From the NCBI GenBank assembly GCA_038503075.1, contig JBCAML010000015.1:62001-126000 (forward strand): DNA of 64,000 nucleotides, given 5' to 3'. The DNA is from Gyromitra esculenta. Its lineage: Eukaryota > Ascomycota > Pezizomycetes > Pezizales > Discinaceae. The translations under genes were made by a program, and so were the position numbers. Under the pieces are notes generated by a model. That model saw only the letters and a list, made by a program, of their open reading frames with translations, was not told where the DNA came from and ran no database searches. Shown piece by piece: positions 22,972 to 37,591 of this stretch (the stretch's first letter is position 1; every line of letters starts with the position of its first letter).

Positions 22972-24135
22972 ATGTCCGCCGTCTTATCCACCCCCTCAGC
23001 GCCCCAGAGAAAGGAATTCTACATCGGCTCTCGTGCTTCCAATCTCGCCCTGGTCCAGACCAACATTGTCCGTGATGCCCTGATGCAAGCCCATCCAGAG
23101 CTCGAGTTCGAAATCATCTCCATGACCACCACGGGCGACAACAACCAGCTTACACCCCTGCATTCGTTCGGCGCAAAAGCACTATGGACCCAAGAGCTCG
23201 AAGTTCTCCTTCTAGATAATAGATTAGACATGATCGTACATTCCCTCAAAGGTCCGTCCCACGTCGTCCTATCCTCACGTCTCACAAATGGAAAAAGAAT
23301 AGGGATACTAACAATTGAGTACCAGACATGCCAACCCAGCTCCCCGAGGGCTGCAAAATTGGTGCAATCCCCAAACGTGAAGGTCAGCTTCCTCTTCATC
23401 CCCCCCCAATCCTAGCTCCACACTATATCACTCGATCTTAACATATCCACACACACAGACGCTCGAGACGCCCTCGTAATGAAAGCCGGCTCCCCATATA
23501 AATCGCTTTCCGACCTCCCCCCAGGAGCCACAGTCGGCACTTCCTCTGTGCGCCGCAGCGCACAAATCGCTACCAAGCGCCCGGACCTCCAGTTTGCGGA
23601 TGTGCGTGGGAACATCGGGACGAGACTTGCGAAACTTGATGCTGCGGATTCGCAGTATGCGTGTTTGATCCTTGCGTCTGCGGGGCTGCTGCGGCTGGAT
23701 CTAGGGAACCGTATTACTGCGCCGCTGTCTTCGCCGGTTCTGCTGCATGCGGTCGGACAAGGCGCGCTCGGGGTTGAGATCAGGAGCGATGATAGTGTGG
23801 TGGCGAAGTTGTTGGAGCCGTTGCGACATGCTGAGACTACGTTGGCGTGTATGGCGGAGAGAGCGTTGATGAGGACGCTTGAGGGTGGATGTTCGGTGCC
23901 TATTGGGGTTGAGACGAAGTTTGAGGATGGGGTGATGAAGATGTGCGCCAGAGTCGCCAGCTTGGATGGAGTGGATGTCGTGAATATCGAGAAGGATCTA
24001 AGCGTTGAGAGTGAGGCGGAGGCGGAGGATTTCGGGAAGACAGTGGCCGAAATGCTGGTCGATGTGGGGGCGAAGGAGATCTTGGATACGATTAATTCGA
24101 CGAGAGATGTTCTGAGTGAATCGATAGTTAGCTGA
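22972..24135 (+). CDS. HEM3: Porphobilinogen deaminase (hydroxymethylbilane synthase)
   Basis: Exons 22972-23251, 23326-23382 and 23459-24135; 337 aa from this start. Polymerises four porphobilinogens into hydroxymethylbilane in cytosolic heme synthesis. Landmarks in order: YIGSRASNLALVQTNIV, TTGDN, SFGAKALWTQELEVLLLD (shorter than the usual GGKGLFTKE region but collinear), DMIVHSLKDMPTQLP across intron 1, GAIPKREDARDALV across intron 2, GTSSVRRSAQ, RGNIGTRLAKLD, YACLILASAGLLRL, VGQGALGVE, and EGGCSVPIGV, whose Cys binds the dipyrromethane cofactor. Both introns are phase 1. Intron 1 carries an ideal ACTAAC branch site and an unusual GTCCGT donor. Upstream in-frame ATGs at 22933 (350 aa) and 22819 are alternatives; 22972 gives the length closest to yeast Hem3. 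Confidence 0.95.
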
Positions 24136-24987
24136 GATGGTTGGGCATAGATATGAGTAAATAGGGCTGGTGGACTCTTTTCTTTCTATTTTTCTTTCTT
24201 TCTGAGCATGATAAGCCGGGATGCGGGTCTTTCGGTGCATTTTTTTTTTCTTTAGGGATTGCGGTTGGTACTTGTAGAGCAAAGTTAAAAAATTTCAAGA
24301 AGACGAAGCCAGACCAGGATTGGTATTGTAGGAAATGACTGAATCTTCAAGTTTTCTGACCTGCTGCTGCACCCTTGTGGACTTGTAGAGTGAGTGAGTG
24401 ATAATGCGTGAAGGAGGTCGCACTGCTTGATGAGTGTCTCATTACCAGCCTTTGTGGCTGTGTCTCTTTTTTTTCTTTTTCCAGGTGATTTGGCGATCAT
24501 ACCTCTACCAATGTTGAACATCCGCGAAATAAACACGTCCGCGAAGCTCGTGCTTTTGTGATTCAAGGGAGATTTACAGTGATTAACTTTTCATTAATGT
24601 ATATCGAGTCTTAACTTGGGCTATCTATAGAAATCTACAATCGAAATTCTACCAAAGGTGAGTAGTAACACGGTTTATACTTCAAGTTACTATATCGGTA
24701 AATTTCTTTCGCTAATACAGCACAGGTACTACAAGGAATCAATATTTGTGTACCGTTCCCTCCTCACGAAAACCTCCATTGGGCTTAAGATCTTTAAGAT
24801 GCGACTCATGCCGTAGACCCTGTAATCCGGCCTCCAATCATTTCTACAGTCACCAATCTGGGTGTTAAACCCAGTTATAGTAGAGATACCCGCCTAGAAA
24901 AAAAGGGGGGGAATATTTGCATTCCCCCAAAAAATCCAAACCAACACCCCTACAAATATATGATACACTCCCCCATACTCACACACC
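24136..24987. other. Intergenic region between convergent genes
   Basis: 3' flanks of HEM3 (+) and MRP17 (-). Contains T-rich tracts (for example 24238-24252) and no plausible ORF or RNA. Confidence 0.6.
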
Positions 24988-25460
24988 CTACAAAGGCTTC
25001 ATGCTGAAAGTCTGTCCCGGCACTTCCACTATCTCCTCAAACTTCTTCCCTAGCTTAACAATCGAGAATTTTATCATCCTCGGATCCAGCCCCAACGTCC
25101 GCCTAATCTCAGTCTGCGTGATAGCATTGGAGTCGAAACGCATAACAAAGTATTGCCCGTGTGTGTGGTATGCTTGATGCGCGAGTGTCCGTTTGGGGAG
25201 GAGCAGTCGATCCCAGTTCGTGAAGCCACGGACAACACCACCGTTCCGGAGGACGAGTACGCCTGCTGCTCTGGCAATGCTATAAGAAGAACGAGGGGTT
25301 AGCTACATGAACGAATGGTGAGGGTGTGTGAGGCGGACTCTTTGATTTCCTGGAGACTCTGGCCGCGGACCTAGGTGATCTAATTAGCATAAGCTCAAAC
25401 TGAAGTAATCAATTGCGACTGCAACAAAACACTTACCACGGCGATCAGTTCGTAAAGCAT
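24988..25460 (-). CDS. MRP17: Mitochondrial small-subunit ribosomal protein bS6m
   Basis: Exons (minus): 25460-25437, 25370-25339 and 25279-24988; 115 aa. bS6 family protein of the mitochondrial 37S ribosomal subunit. The reassembled N-terminus MLYELIAVVRGQSLQEIKD followed by IARAAGVLVLRNGGVVRG is the classical S6 fold start (the second exon is only 32 nt). GFTNWDRLLLPKRTLAHQ, GQYFVMRFDSN and QTEIRRTLGLDPRMIKFSIVKLG complete the beta-alpha-beta fold. Donors are GTAAGT and GTCCGC; the latter resembles the GTCCGT donor in HEM3. It is too fragmented to show as a long ORF, but length (yeast Mrp17 131 aa) and motifs agree. GCV3, also mitochondrial, is transcribed divergently from the shared 248-bp region 25461-25708. 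Confidence 0.9.
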
Positions 25461-25708
25461 TGTCGCTGTCGTTGGGATCGTGAGGCTCTGCTTCTTCAAT
25501 TTTTCCACAGATGCTTGACGAGAGAAAGACTGAAACGAAAGAGTTCCTTATCGTGCCAAGTCCCCCACGTGACTGCGGGGTGACGATCTGCTGTCAACGG
25601 ATTTCCTGTTCCTGTCCTACTTTGCTTATTTCGCTGTCAAATTCACGGTCCATTGTTTTGTTTTTTTGCCAGTCTAGTTATTCACATATTTTCTTTCTTT
25701 CTTTTACA

Positions 25709-26382
25709 ATGGCTTCAATCGCTCGTTCGGTCTCGTTCCGTGTCTCTTCGGCTATCCGGTTATCCAGCAGGGTGAATGTCCAAGCGCCGAAACTGAGCAG
25801 CAGGGCGTTTTCGGGTTCAGCGAGAGTCTTTGGTATGGTCTCCTCTATCTATATAAGAACCTCGATGGAGCTCTTGATTTGGAGCCGTAGATACTAGAAC
25901 TAGGAAACTAACAATGCGAGGTGCATTGCAGTCACAAAGTTCACCAAAGAACACGAATGGGTCCACCATGACCCCAGCGTTTCCGACATTGGTTCCTCTC
26001 CTCTCTTTCTCTTCCTCCGCCTCCGCCTCCTCGTTTAGCTAGCTAACTCTATATTCTTCCTATAACAGCCACAGTCGGAATCACCAAATTCGCTGCGACT
26101 TCTCTTGGTGACGTCGTCTTCGTCGAGCTTCCCGCGCTGGGTACAGAGGTTGCTGAGGGCGAGACTTTTGGCGCTGTCGAGTCCGTCAAATCCGCTTCTG
26201 ATATCATGTCTCCTGTCTCGGGAATAATCGTCGAGGCAAACGACAAGCTGGCGGATAAGCCAAGTTTGATTAATAAGAGCCCTGAGCAGGATGGATGGAT
26301 TGCGAAGATCAAGGTGAAAGATGTGAGCGAATTGGACTCACTGATGGAAGCGAGCGAGTATGAGGCTTTTCTTAAGAAGTAG
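25709..26382 (+). CDS. GCV3: Glycine cleavage system H protein, mitochondrial
   Basis: Exons 25709-25832, 25932-25991 and 26069-26382; 165 aa. The lipoyl-carrying shuttle of the mitochondrial glycine decarboxylase complex. The N-terminal 40 residues (MASIARSVSFRVSSAIRLSS...) are a Ser/Arg-rich presequence. The conserved protein starts with FTKEHEWV in exon 2, then GITKFAATSLGDVVFVELPALG and GAVESVKSASDIMSPVSG, whose Lys is the lipoylation site, then INKSPEQDGWIAKIKV. Both introns are phase 1 with GTATGG and GTTCCT donors. Length matches yeast Gcv3 (170 aa). Good confidence despite the short middle exon. Confidence 0.94.
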
Positions 26383-28394
26383 AGGAAGGAAAAATGGATG
26401 TGGGGGATAGATTGGTCATTCAACTTTGATACTTTAGTACTTTGGTAGTGGGCATGTGCATTAACTTGGAGCATTTCTTTTAAACAATACTAGGAATTCA
26501 ACTTCTGCAAGGAGTTTACTGTTTCTTTGCGTTAGGGAGTTTATTATCGCGATGCGTAATCGGGTATCTGCATAAGAGCACCGCTATAATGCTGTCAAAA
26601 AGTTCAGATATACGTACGCCTCACGGTGCTTTAGTAGACAGGAGCATTGTAGAAATATGCACATACCATGTACTCTTTTAGCTGCCTTTTCAAAATAGAT
26701 CTTCTATTTTAATGCACGAGAATCTCCTAGGGTAGGTGTTAGGTAGGGTCTACCAGGGTGGCATCCGCCTACACTTCGTAAGATAGACACACATACGGAA
26801 GCGACAAATGTTTAGGCTGAGCTAGCAAAATTATCTGCTGTTGCCAGCTGCCAATGCTAGCTAAACTCAACAAGTCGAGATAGTTTTTCCGAGTGAGAAT
26901 TTGTGACCTTGTAGCTTTGAGAGATTCTGGAGTCAAAAAATAGGGTCAAAGTTCGTCTAGAGGGGTATCTAGAGCCCAAATAAGTAATTTGATCCTGGTC
27001 CATGCTATAGCCTCCGGTAGAATTACTGCAAAATTGTGGCAGCTCAGGATCTAAAACGTTCGTTGGTCTTCCAGACTCATCAGAAAGATTTTGGCGTGGT
27101 ATTGGCTACTCTACCCTGCCTAGCGTTCACTTATCCTCGTGTTTCTACAATAACTCTACCAGAGGCCGTACCACAAACACGCATTAGCCAACGGAACCTT
27201 GTAAGTGTCTCGTTTTGCAGCAATTAAAAGCAGAAGGTAGGCTAGCTCAACGATGCTGATTTGGTCTACCACGGCCAAAGCCTATTATAAATACCCACTC
27301 ACTAAGTGCCACCGAGAGCTGCCAATATCTGCCGCCAAGACCTTTGCCACGAACGTAGAAGATTAATATACTCTTCAGATCTATCTTAGATTTACCACAT
27401 TTCTATGATTACCTTTCCGGAGTTTGTATCTTTTCTACCTTTGCATGGGTTGCATTAATATTACGTGACTCGATTGTTAGGATATTAGGTACTTCATATA
27501 GACTTAGGCAATAATGATAGGATCACCGCAAATCATCAATAACCAGCAATCATCTGATATCACTCGATTATTTGAAACATTTCGTGCCACCCGAGCAGAA
27601 TATATGCGCAGCCTTAGTGACTGTGGCAAGCCAACCGATCTTGCACGAGGTGTTGGGACCACATATGCACCTCTCGCTGCTGCAGATGTGTTGTTTTGCG
27701 AATGCGGTGAGGACGAATAGCTCCTAACTCCGGAAGAAAGTATTGTTCTCACGTGCCATACCTATTACCACATAGCGTATCTGCACAATGTATGGGATTT
27801 AACCGCTCTGGAAATAACAAACTTTGATATCTTGACATCAAAGAGAATATTTCTTAGATAGATAGCTAGTCTTGGTAGACGTTTTTCGGGTTAGAGTGTA
27901 TCTATTATACAGGTAAATGCGTCAAATGTTAGGCCTACGTTAAGGCATGGATTGGGAATCCGTTGAGGAGTACGAGGAAAGCCACATGAAAGAGCCGCAT
28001 TGTGGCATGCAGCTTATTGATCGAATGCGGCGCGTCATTGCAACGGAGAGCATTCTAGAATGTGCTAAACAATAGATTATCAAGGATGCAAACAACACCG
28101 AGAAAGAGATCAATTTGGTGTGCATATAGTTGGGCGGCCAGATTAGATGAGCTCAAGACGGGTTTGTTACATATTGTCGATGGCCTTCGGCGGGGTTCTT
28201 CTTGGCGGGCTGAGGTAACGAAGCTCCAGTCTAAATCCGCCGCCCTCTCAACACCTCTCCAGTACCTCTTGCTCCTCCATCTTTCCTCCCCCTTCACCTT
28301 CCTATCCATCACCACATCCACCCCGTAACATCATTATCTACTCATTTTCTCTTCTCCATCTATCTACAGAATATCCTCCCACGGTAATTCCAAC
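26383..28394. other. Intergenic region upstream of CDC48
   Basis: About 2 kb. Contains a possible gene relic at 27514-27858 (listed) and a 42-codon ORF at 27947-28075. The 130 bp before the CDC48 ATG are CT-rich, consistent with a strong fungal promoter/leader. No RNA gene recognised. Confidence 0.55.
27514..27858 (+). pseudogene. Possible gene relic with in-frame stop
   Basis: An ATG at 27514 opens 68 codons (MIGSPQIINNQQSSDITRLFETFR...). After one TAG at 27718-27720 the same frame stays open for about 45 more codons with protein-like composition (LLTPEESIVLTCHTYYHIAYLHN...). A further short ORF in another frame starts at 27947. This could be a decayed gene or chance; I recognise no family. 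Confidence 0.2.
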
Positions 28395-31395
<3,001 letters not shown>

Positions 31396-32389
31396 GCTCT
31401 TGGTGACGGAATTTCTTTAATTGGTCAGGGTGGAAAATGGAAACGTTTGATAGGACAAGGGTTTACATTTTGCTTGGTGTCGTATCCTTCTGGCATAGAA
31501 TATGATACTGTAGTTTTTTTCATCTATCCGTCGTTAAATTGTTGCAAATAGTTGTCCTTTTAGCTTCTTTGGTACGAAAAGTTATGTTCCTACGACCACA
31601 TTTTCCTGTGACGTCTTTGTTCTTTATCAATAAATTTTATGGATTTGTTCTATTCAGTTTAAAATGGATGCCTGTTAGAATAAATTAATGAACTGCTTTG
31701 GACCACCAAGAAGTTCTAGTAACTTTATTCTTTAAACCGATTCCTCCACTATAATTAGGTGTCAATTAAGTATTGAGAAAGTTGCAACCAGGGCCGCACA
31801 CGCCGAGACCAACCGACAAAATCAATTGCACCAACTAAAGGAAGCATATAAATTTCCCCCTTTCGCTCAGCACGTTCCTCCAATATTTCTGGAACTTCTC
31901 CTTAAGTTGGTTGGTTTCCTCCACAAGTATTGCGTTCCATTGAACTTTGGTGGTTGAGCATGAGGTCGACCGCGATTTCAACTTTCTCAGTATTCAATTG
32001 ACACCTGAGTGCTGTTATGTGTTATATATAATAATACTCTATACAAGCTATTTAACTAGATGCAACCTGTCTTGCGTTCATCATAATTTATCACTCGATT
32101 TTTATAGTTTCAAGTTATTGCAGCGCAGGCGATTCTACAAGTTAATAAATCGCTATTATATCGCGTGAGTAGATTCTCAGACATTACATTGCTCATCCAC
32201 CCCTATTGGTATCTAAATAGAGTATTTGGTGTGTAATATTCTGGATCCCCAACGCGAAAGGGTTAGGGTTACGTACAAGCCTCGCACTTACTAATCCAGC
32301 TCCATAAGGGAATTATTGACAACAAGTGACTCGGAGACACAAACCGATCTAAATCACGACTGCATCACTTGTTCGACTCCCTAACCTTT
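31396..32389. other. Intergenic region CDC48 / TUL1
   Basis: 3' flank of CDC48 and promoter of TUL1. A telobox-like GGGTTAGGGTT is at 32260-32270, 120 bp before the TUL1 ATG. No ORF of note. Confidence 0.55.
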
Positions 32390-34995
32390 ATGGAGCAATC
32401 TCGCTTAGGACTTTTCTTGATACTGGTAATTATTATTCTTCTAGCCCCTGATGGCAACTCACCCTCGCAGCGCCACGAGATCGATAGCATTATCACACGG
32501 GAAAAGACCGCGCTTGAAACGCTACGCAACTCGACGTTTGGGAGACCAGGAAACCTGACAGGCATCAATGGAGATGGGCCAGTACCGCCAAAGCTAGTTA
32601 GGGAAAGGGTTATGAAGATGACGGAGGATGTTGTGGGGGAGTACTTGAGGAGTATTACTGTAACGGAGGCTGTGGGAAATGCTGAAGCTAGGGCTGGAGG
32701 GAGCAGTAGGAGCCGAAGCTCGATAGAGACTAAAGCTCCCACAGATGAAGCGAAACTAAAGTCTGCTATTGAAGGAAACAGCAAAACAAAACGCGTCTCA
32801 CTATTGGATCGGGAGCTACCGCTATACCGGAATGCTTCAGGAACTATTCATGGCGAGTGGAGCCGCCTTCAGATTCCGGGGTTTCAAGTACCACCAACAA
32901 ACCAGACATATCAAAAGAACATCACAGCTAATGGTGGGAAAATAATTTTCAATATTGAAGAAAAACAACCAGCAGAAGTACAAGAAGTTTCGATGACAAT
33001 GATGATCAAGAACGAACAAGGTGGCAATTCGCAGGATGTTAGTTTATTCGGTGTACATTTCGCGAAGACTGGCGAGATGATTTTGACTACTTCTTCTGAG
33101 AGGTCAGACAACAATTGCTCCTCTTTGTGATATTTTGACTCCGTTGGTTTTCATGATTACGAATGTAGGATGCTGTAGCTAATCCCTTTTGCAAGTAGGT
33201 TTGCAGGAATATTCGCACTACCCCATTTTGCACTCACGAATGAATCCTATGACTTATCTAAAACTCTACTTCTTTCGTCAATTTCTGCTGCAATCAAAAA
33301 ACAGGAGGATTCATCTCACTCTGGTACTCCATGGCAACTCTCCTCCAACCAAGTTTCTAATCAGGATCCTCGCTGTGAATATATTGTATATCTTCAACTA
33401 CATCCGATCGCTCCTCTGGCGCCTCCTTCGCGATTTCTACCTTTCTTTCCTATAGGCTCAAGTCAGCCTCAATCTCCACGACCAATGACTCAAGACGTGA
33501 TTCACCAGATTGAGCAAGAACTTCGTCATCCCACTGGTGCACCAGTTCCTGTTGCCCCTTCAATTATCCTTTCGTCGATTATCTATTCCCCTACCTGCGG
33601 ATTTATTCTTAGCACAAAGAAGTCCAAGGGGTTGAAGGTGGAGAGTTATTATCATAGGGCTTCTAATTTTGCTCTGAGTGCTGCAGCTGTAATGGTTGCT
33701 CAAATATGGCTGTTAATTAGACAAATGAACGAAAGCAATACACCCAGTACAGTTAGTAGAGTTAGTTTTTGGACTATGGCTATGATGAGTGTGGTTGACG
33801 GATACTTGACTATGGCGTTCCTAGCCGTTGCTATCTTCGTGGGTATGTTAAATTGTGTCCGATTCAGCTCAAGCATGTATAGAATAAAATTAATAGACTG
33901 TTTCAGACTCTTGTTTTCTACCACTAGTATCAGCCGCCTTCTTTTCGTTTCTACTAGTTTCAGTGTTTGGTATGCGGTTCCTTATAACAATATATCGTGT
34001 CCAGCGTCCCGAGCGGCGCGTGGCCCAACCAGCTCAGACACCAAATACAGCTCCAACCCCAGTTCCGGCAAACTTATCCACCAGTGGTCTTCCAGCTCCT
34101 GTATCTGCTGCACCGCAAATACCCATCATCCTACCACCAAACCAGGACACTAATGACGCCGATGACGATGGACGACAGGATATCGGAATGCTTTATTCTC
34201 GTTTCTATTTTGTGCTTCTGGGCTCCATCTTTCTTTCCCTACATGCAACATCCTGGCCACCATTCTTTCGAACTATTTTTATGAACACCGCTGTTATACT
34301 GGCAAATAGTTTCTGGATACCGCAGATATACCGTAATATCATGCGTGGATGCCGAAAAGCCTCCACCTGGGAATTTGTTATCGGAATGAGTATCTGTCGG
34401 GCATTGCCCGTTTTATATATTTACTGTTGGAAGGGTAATATTTTCTATATGGAGCCAAACTTAAGGATTGCTGCAATTATTATCGGATGGATCTGGTTTC
34501 AAGTTTGTGCGTTAGTAAGCCAAGAGATGTTTGGGCCCAGGTTTTTGATACCATCAAATGTAGGATTCGACTGTCCTGATTGGGGGAAGTCTATTTTATA
34601 GCTAACGTGGGCTATAGCTCCTTCCGCCCGCCTACGATTATCATCCTATCCTCCCTATCGATGATCTAGAAGCGGCGGATCCTCAAATGCCTACATCACC
34701 TTCCGCTGCCCCTGGCACGAGAGCATTTGACTGTGCTATCTGCATGCAATCGGTTGAGGTGCCTACAATTTCCAACGAGAATGATTCGGGGAGAAGTGGT
34801 GGGGTTGGGCTGCTGGGAAGGAGAAGCTACATGGTGACCCCTTGCAAACACGTGTTTCATTCGAATTGTTTGGAAGGATGGATGAGGTTTCGATTACAGT
34901 GTCCGATCTGCAGGTATGTGACTGTTCAGAGTGGCAAATTGGGTATTTGGGGATTACTGACTTTTCGCAACAGGAACCCACTACCACCTCTGTAA
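32390..34995 (+). CDS. TUL1: Transmembrane RING-H2 E3 ubiquitin ligase, Tul1/Dsc1
   Basis: Exons 32390-33102, 33199-33842, 33907-34559, 34618-34913 and 34974-34995; 775 aa. Catalytic subunit of the Golgi/endosome Dsc ligase complex, which ubiquitylates membrane proteins and, in many fungi, activates SREBP. The N-terminus is a hydrophobic signal sequence (residues 5-20). The lumenal part has N-glycosylation sequons (NSTF, NLTG, NQTY). A multi-span membrane region follows: SNFALSAAAVMVAQIWLL, FLAVAIFV, FLPLVSAAFFSFLLVSVFG-type text, FYFVLLGSIFLSLHA, WEFVIGMSICRALPVLYIY, IAAIIIGWIWFQ. After LLPPAYDYHPILP the RING-H2 (residues about 709-770) reads CAIC, CKHVFHSNCLEGWM, CPICR, and the protein ends NPLPPL, as in the family. 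The last intron splits the codon after CPIC. Introns have GTCAGA, GTATGT, GTAGGA and GTATGT donors. Confidence 0.93.
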
Positions 34996-35458
34996 AAATT
35001 TCGATAACTTTGAATATGAGTGGACCGTCATGGAGTTTAGATGATTTTATTTTATTTTATTTTATTGCATTGAAACTGTATTTTAAGCCGTGAAAACCTG
35101 AAAGGTATACACGCTATCTCCTATAAATGTAAAACATCACCTGCGCACCAGCTGCTTCTAGTTTCGCTACATCTATCCTGCAATTCTCCGATTCTGTTAC
35201 TTTATTTAACTAGTCGAGCTAAGCGCTCTAGTAATTGATTTAAGGATAAATTCACCCATCGACTAGTACTTCAATCTTTTGATCGCGGCCCAAGTTTTAT
35301 TTGGGTGTAGGTATTTCTGGCCAAAGCTAGATGTTGCTGGTCAGCCGATCTCGCCCGACTTCTCGTCACTGTTATCATTTATATACCCTCTCGAGGTGAA
35401 TAACCTCGGAACTTCCATCACTGAACCCAGTCTGTTTTTATTAAACCTTTTGGCCAAG
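34996..35458. other. Intergenic region
   Basis: 460 bp between TUL1 and the BTB-like gene. Contains a TTTTA repeat (35045-35065). The open frame of the next gene extends back to 35279 but lacks an ATG there. Confidence 0.5.
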
Positions 35459-37591
35459 ATGCGTTCGTCCCCGATGTCTCTTGCTGCTGAGTCCGTCTTT
35501 CAATATGATCTCCAAAATGAATTGGAAGTCGATCTCAATCGTCTTCGAAAGAAAGCTTGTGATGATGGCGATATTGTCTTCATCCTATCCAATCAAACCT
35601 CTATCTGGGCACACTCTCCCCTCTTCTATGTCGCGGCTAACAACAAACTGCCAACTGAATTTGGTACCGAGGCTGGAACGGCCATAAATGATCGGGGGGT
35701 CACGGTAAAGATGTTATTCGTTCCAGAAGATAAAAGACTTGAGTTCGAAGAGGTGATGAACACCTGTTACACTATAGAAAACCTGTCGCTGCTTTGGAAG
35801 GCTATAGGTGGTGATGAGGTGTGTTTTGGCCTTGATAGGGAACATCAACACATGGAAATGGATACCAGCCGGGTGGCATCGACTCTGCCTACCTCGATGC
35901 TTCCAGATTTTGAGATCCACTTAAGAGAAATCGGTAGGGAATCAATCGATGAACCTTCGGGTTTCTCATTAAAAGTTCACCGATTTATATTGGATGCTAG
36001 AGTTGCTTATTATCAATTAAAAACTCATACTGGATTGAAATTAAAGGATTTCTCTCCAATGGCTTCGAACTTATCTAGAGCGGTGTTCACAGAGTTTTCT
36101 CTCTGGTCTATCGCGATGTACGTCTATTGTGGGATCCCTTCAATCATTTTTAGTCTAGATCCAAACCTCCAGGACTACATAGAGGAGCCAGTTATCCGCG
36201 ACTCTCGCCTTAAAAAGAACTCGCACTGCAACGAATTCCGGACTGAAGAGCGTCTTCCTGCTGAAGGAATCGAATACGGGCTTCTTGAGATTGCTAGGGC
36301 TGCGAATTTCCTCCTAACACCCCAGCTCGATAACTGGGCTCACTTTCAACTCTATAGGCTGGCGCATCGATTCCAATGCGTCGGAAACGGGTGTGCCGAA
36401 ATCATTCCCTGCATTATCGATGCAATTCACCAGAACGACATCACAAATGAGTGGCTATTCAATACGGGAATATCTTGGCTTACTCAATATGAAAATATTC
36501 ACCACCTATGGAAATGGCCCTTGCTCTATAAGTCAAAGGTTATTCCTCTTATCGTTGAAAAGATAATAGAGAACGATTGGGAGAATACATTAGACGAAGA
36601 AAAAAAACTCAAGAGAGGCAAGGATGCAATCGAGCTATTTGTGAGGCTTTGGAAGCTCAAGCAGTATATATTGATGACAAAGGACTCTGACCAATGGAAT
36701 AGTGAATTAATTGAACCACTCATGGAGCATGCAGCTGAAGTAGTGGTAGAAGATCTCAATAACTCTATAACGCTTGACAGCCTGGAGTCTTTACTTGATG
36801 GTCTGAGTTTTTCGAAGCTAGCTGGGGAGGAGCTAATGGCAAGAATTATCAATAAGACATGCATCAAAGGAAATAGGACGAAGGATTGGAGTATTGTCGA
36901 AAAATTGCTAGAGTTATGCGAAAAAAGGGAGACAGCTCAATCGGCCGAAGAGGTTCAAGCAGGAGGCTCGGATCTCGGTATGGAGCAAACACCACAAGTA
37001 ACAGAAGAGAAGCTTGTGTTCCAAAAGGACGAGTTTCCCGTCCGTAAAGAAAATTCAGGGGAAGACTGGAGACTCGATGGCAGAGAAGAGATTATGGTAG
37101 ATTTGGTACCTCGCCTCGACCGAATAAACATCGCTCACCAAGGAAGCAACGGAGACAAAAAAAAGAAAACAGTAGACACCCGTCTAAGAGGCTCCGCAGC
37201 CCCGTTCATCCCTAGCGGGCGTGCCTTAACATTAGGAGAGTTAAGTAATAACATAAGTAGTACTTCGTATAGCCAGAAATTTCCTGACATAAGTCATAAT
37301 CACCCAGAGAATCAGAAATACCTCCAGGAAAACCATAAGGTGCTCAAGTCACAAGATTCTCGATGTTGGTCTAGATCAGACAAATCTTCTAAAGAAAAGA
37401 CGGTGCAAACAAAACGAAAAGGTCTCAAGAAACGTCGAATGATGTCCACGCCAGAAGTTCAGACAAATGAAAAAAACAAGATACGGGCGGAATCTCTGAG
37501 AAGTGGGAATAGAAGCTACACTAATCCAACAATAGGGGAGGCGGTTCCATTCCGCCAGCAAATTTCAGGGGTTTATCGGGCCCGCGTCTAG
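35459..37591 (+). CDS. Large BTB/POZ-like protein, unknown function
   Basis: Intronless, 710 aa from the ATG at 35459 (the frame is open from 35279 but the upstream codons lack ATG). Two stretches look like degenerate BTB/POZ folds: residues about 35-120 (DGDIVFILSNQTSIWAHSPL...) and about 150-240 (GFSLKVHRFILDARVAYYQL..., ending in AMYVYCG). A helical middle region contains LLEIARAANFLLTPQLDNW, resembling the helical extension after a BTB domain. The C-terminal 200 residues are Lys/Arg/Ser-rich and look disordered. BTB proteins commonly act as adaptors, often for cullin-3 ligases; that role here is inference. A second BTB-type gene lies 1.3 kb downstream on the other strand. Confidence 0.65.
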   Translation: MRSSPMSLAAESVFQYDLQNELEVDLNRLRKKACDDGDIVFILSNQTSIWAHSPLFYVAANNKLPTEFGTEAGTAINDRGVTVKMLFVPEDKRLEFEEVMNTCYTIENLSLLWKAIGGDEVCFGLDREHQHMEMDTSRVASTLPTSMLPDFEIHLREIGRESIDEPSGFSLKVHRFILDARVAYYQLKTHTGLKLKDFSPMASNLSRAVFTEFSLWSIAMYVYCGIPSIIFSLDPNLQDYIEEPVIRDSRLKKNSHCNEFRTEERLPAEGIEYGLLEIARAANFLLTPQLDNWAHFQLYRLAHRFQCVGNGCAEIIPCIIDAIHQNDITNEWLFNTGISWLTQYENIHHLWKWPLLYKSKVIPLIVEKIIENDWENTLDEEKKLKRGKDAIELFVRLWKLKQYILMTKDSDQWNSELIEPLMEHAAEVVVEDLNNSITLDSLESLLDGLSFSKLAGEELMARIINKTCIKGNRTKDWSIVEKLLELCEKRETAQSAEEVQAGGSDLGMEQTPQVTEEKLVFQKDEFPVRKENSGEDWRLDGREEIMVDLVPRLDRINIAHQGSNGDKKKKTVDTRLRGSAAPFIPSGRALTLGELSNNISSTSYSQKFPDISHNHPENQKYLQENHKVLKSQDSRCWSRSDKSSKEKTVQTKRKGLKKRRMMSTPEVQTNEKNKIRAESLRSGNRSYTNPTIGEAVPFRQQISGVYRARV

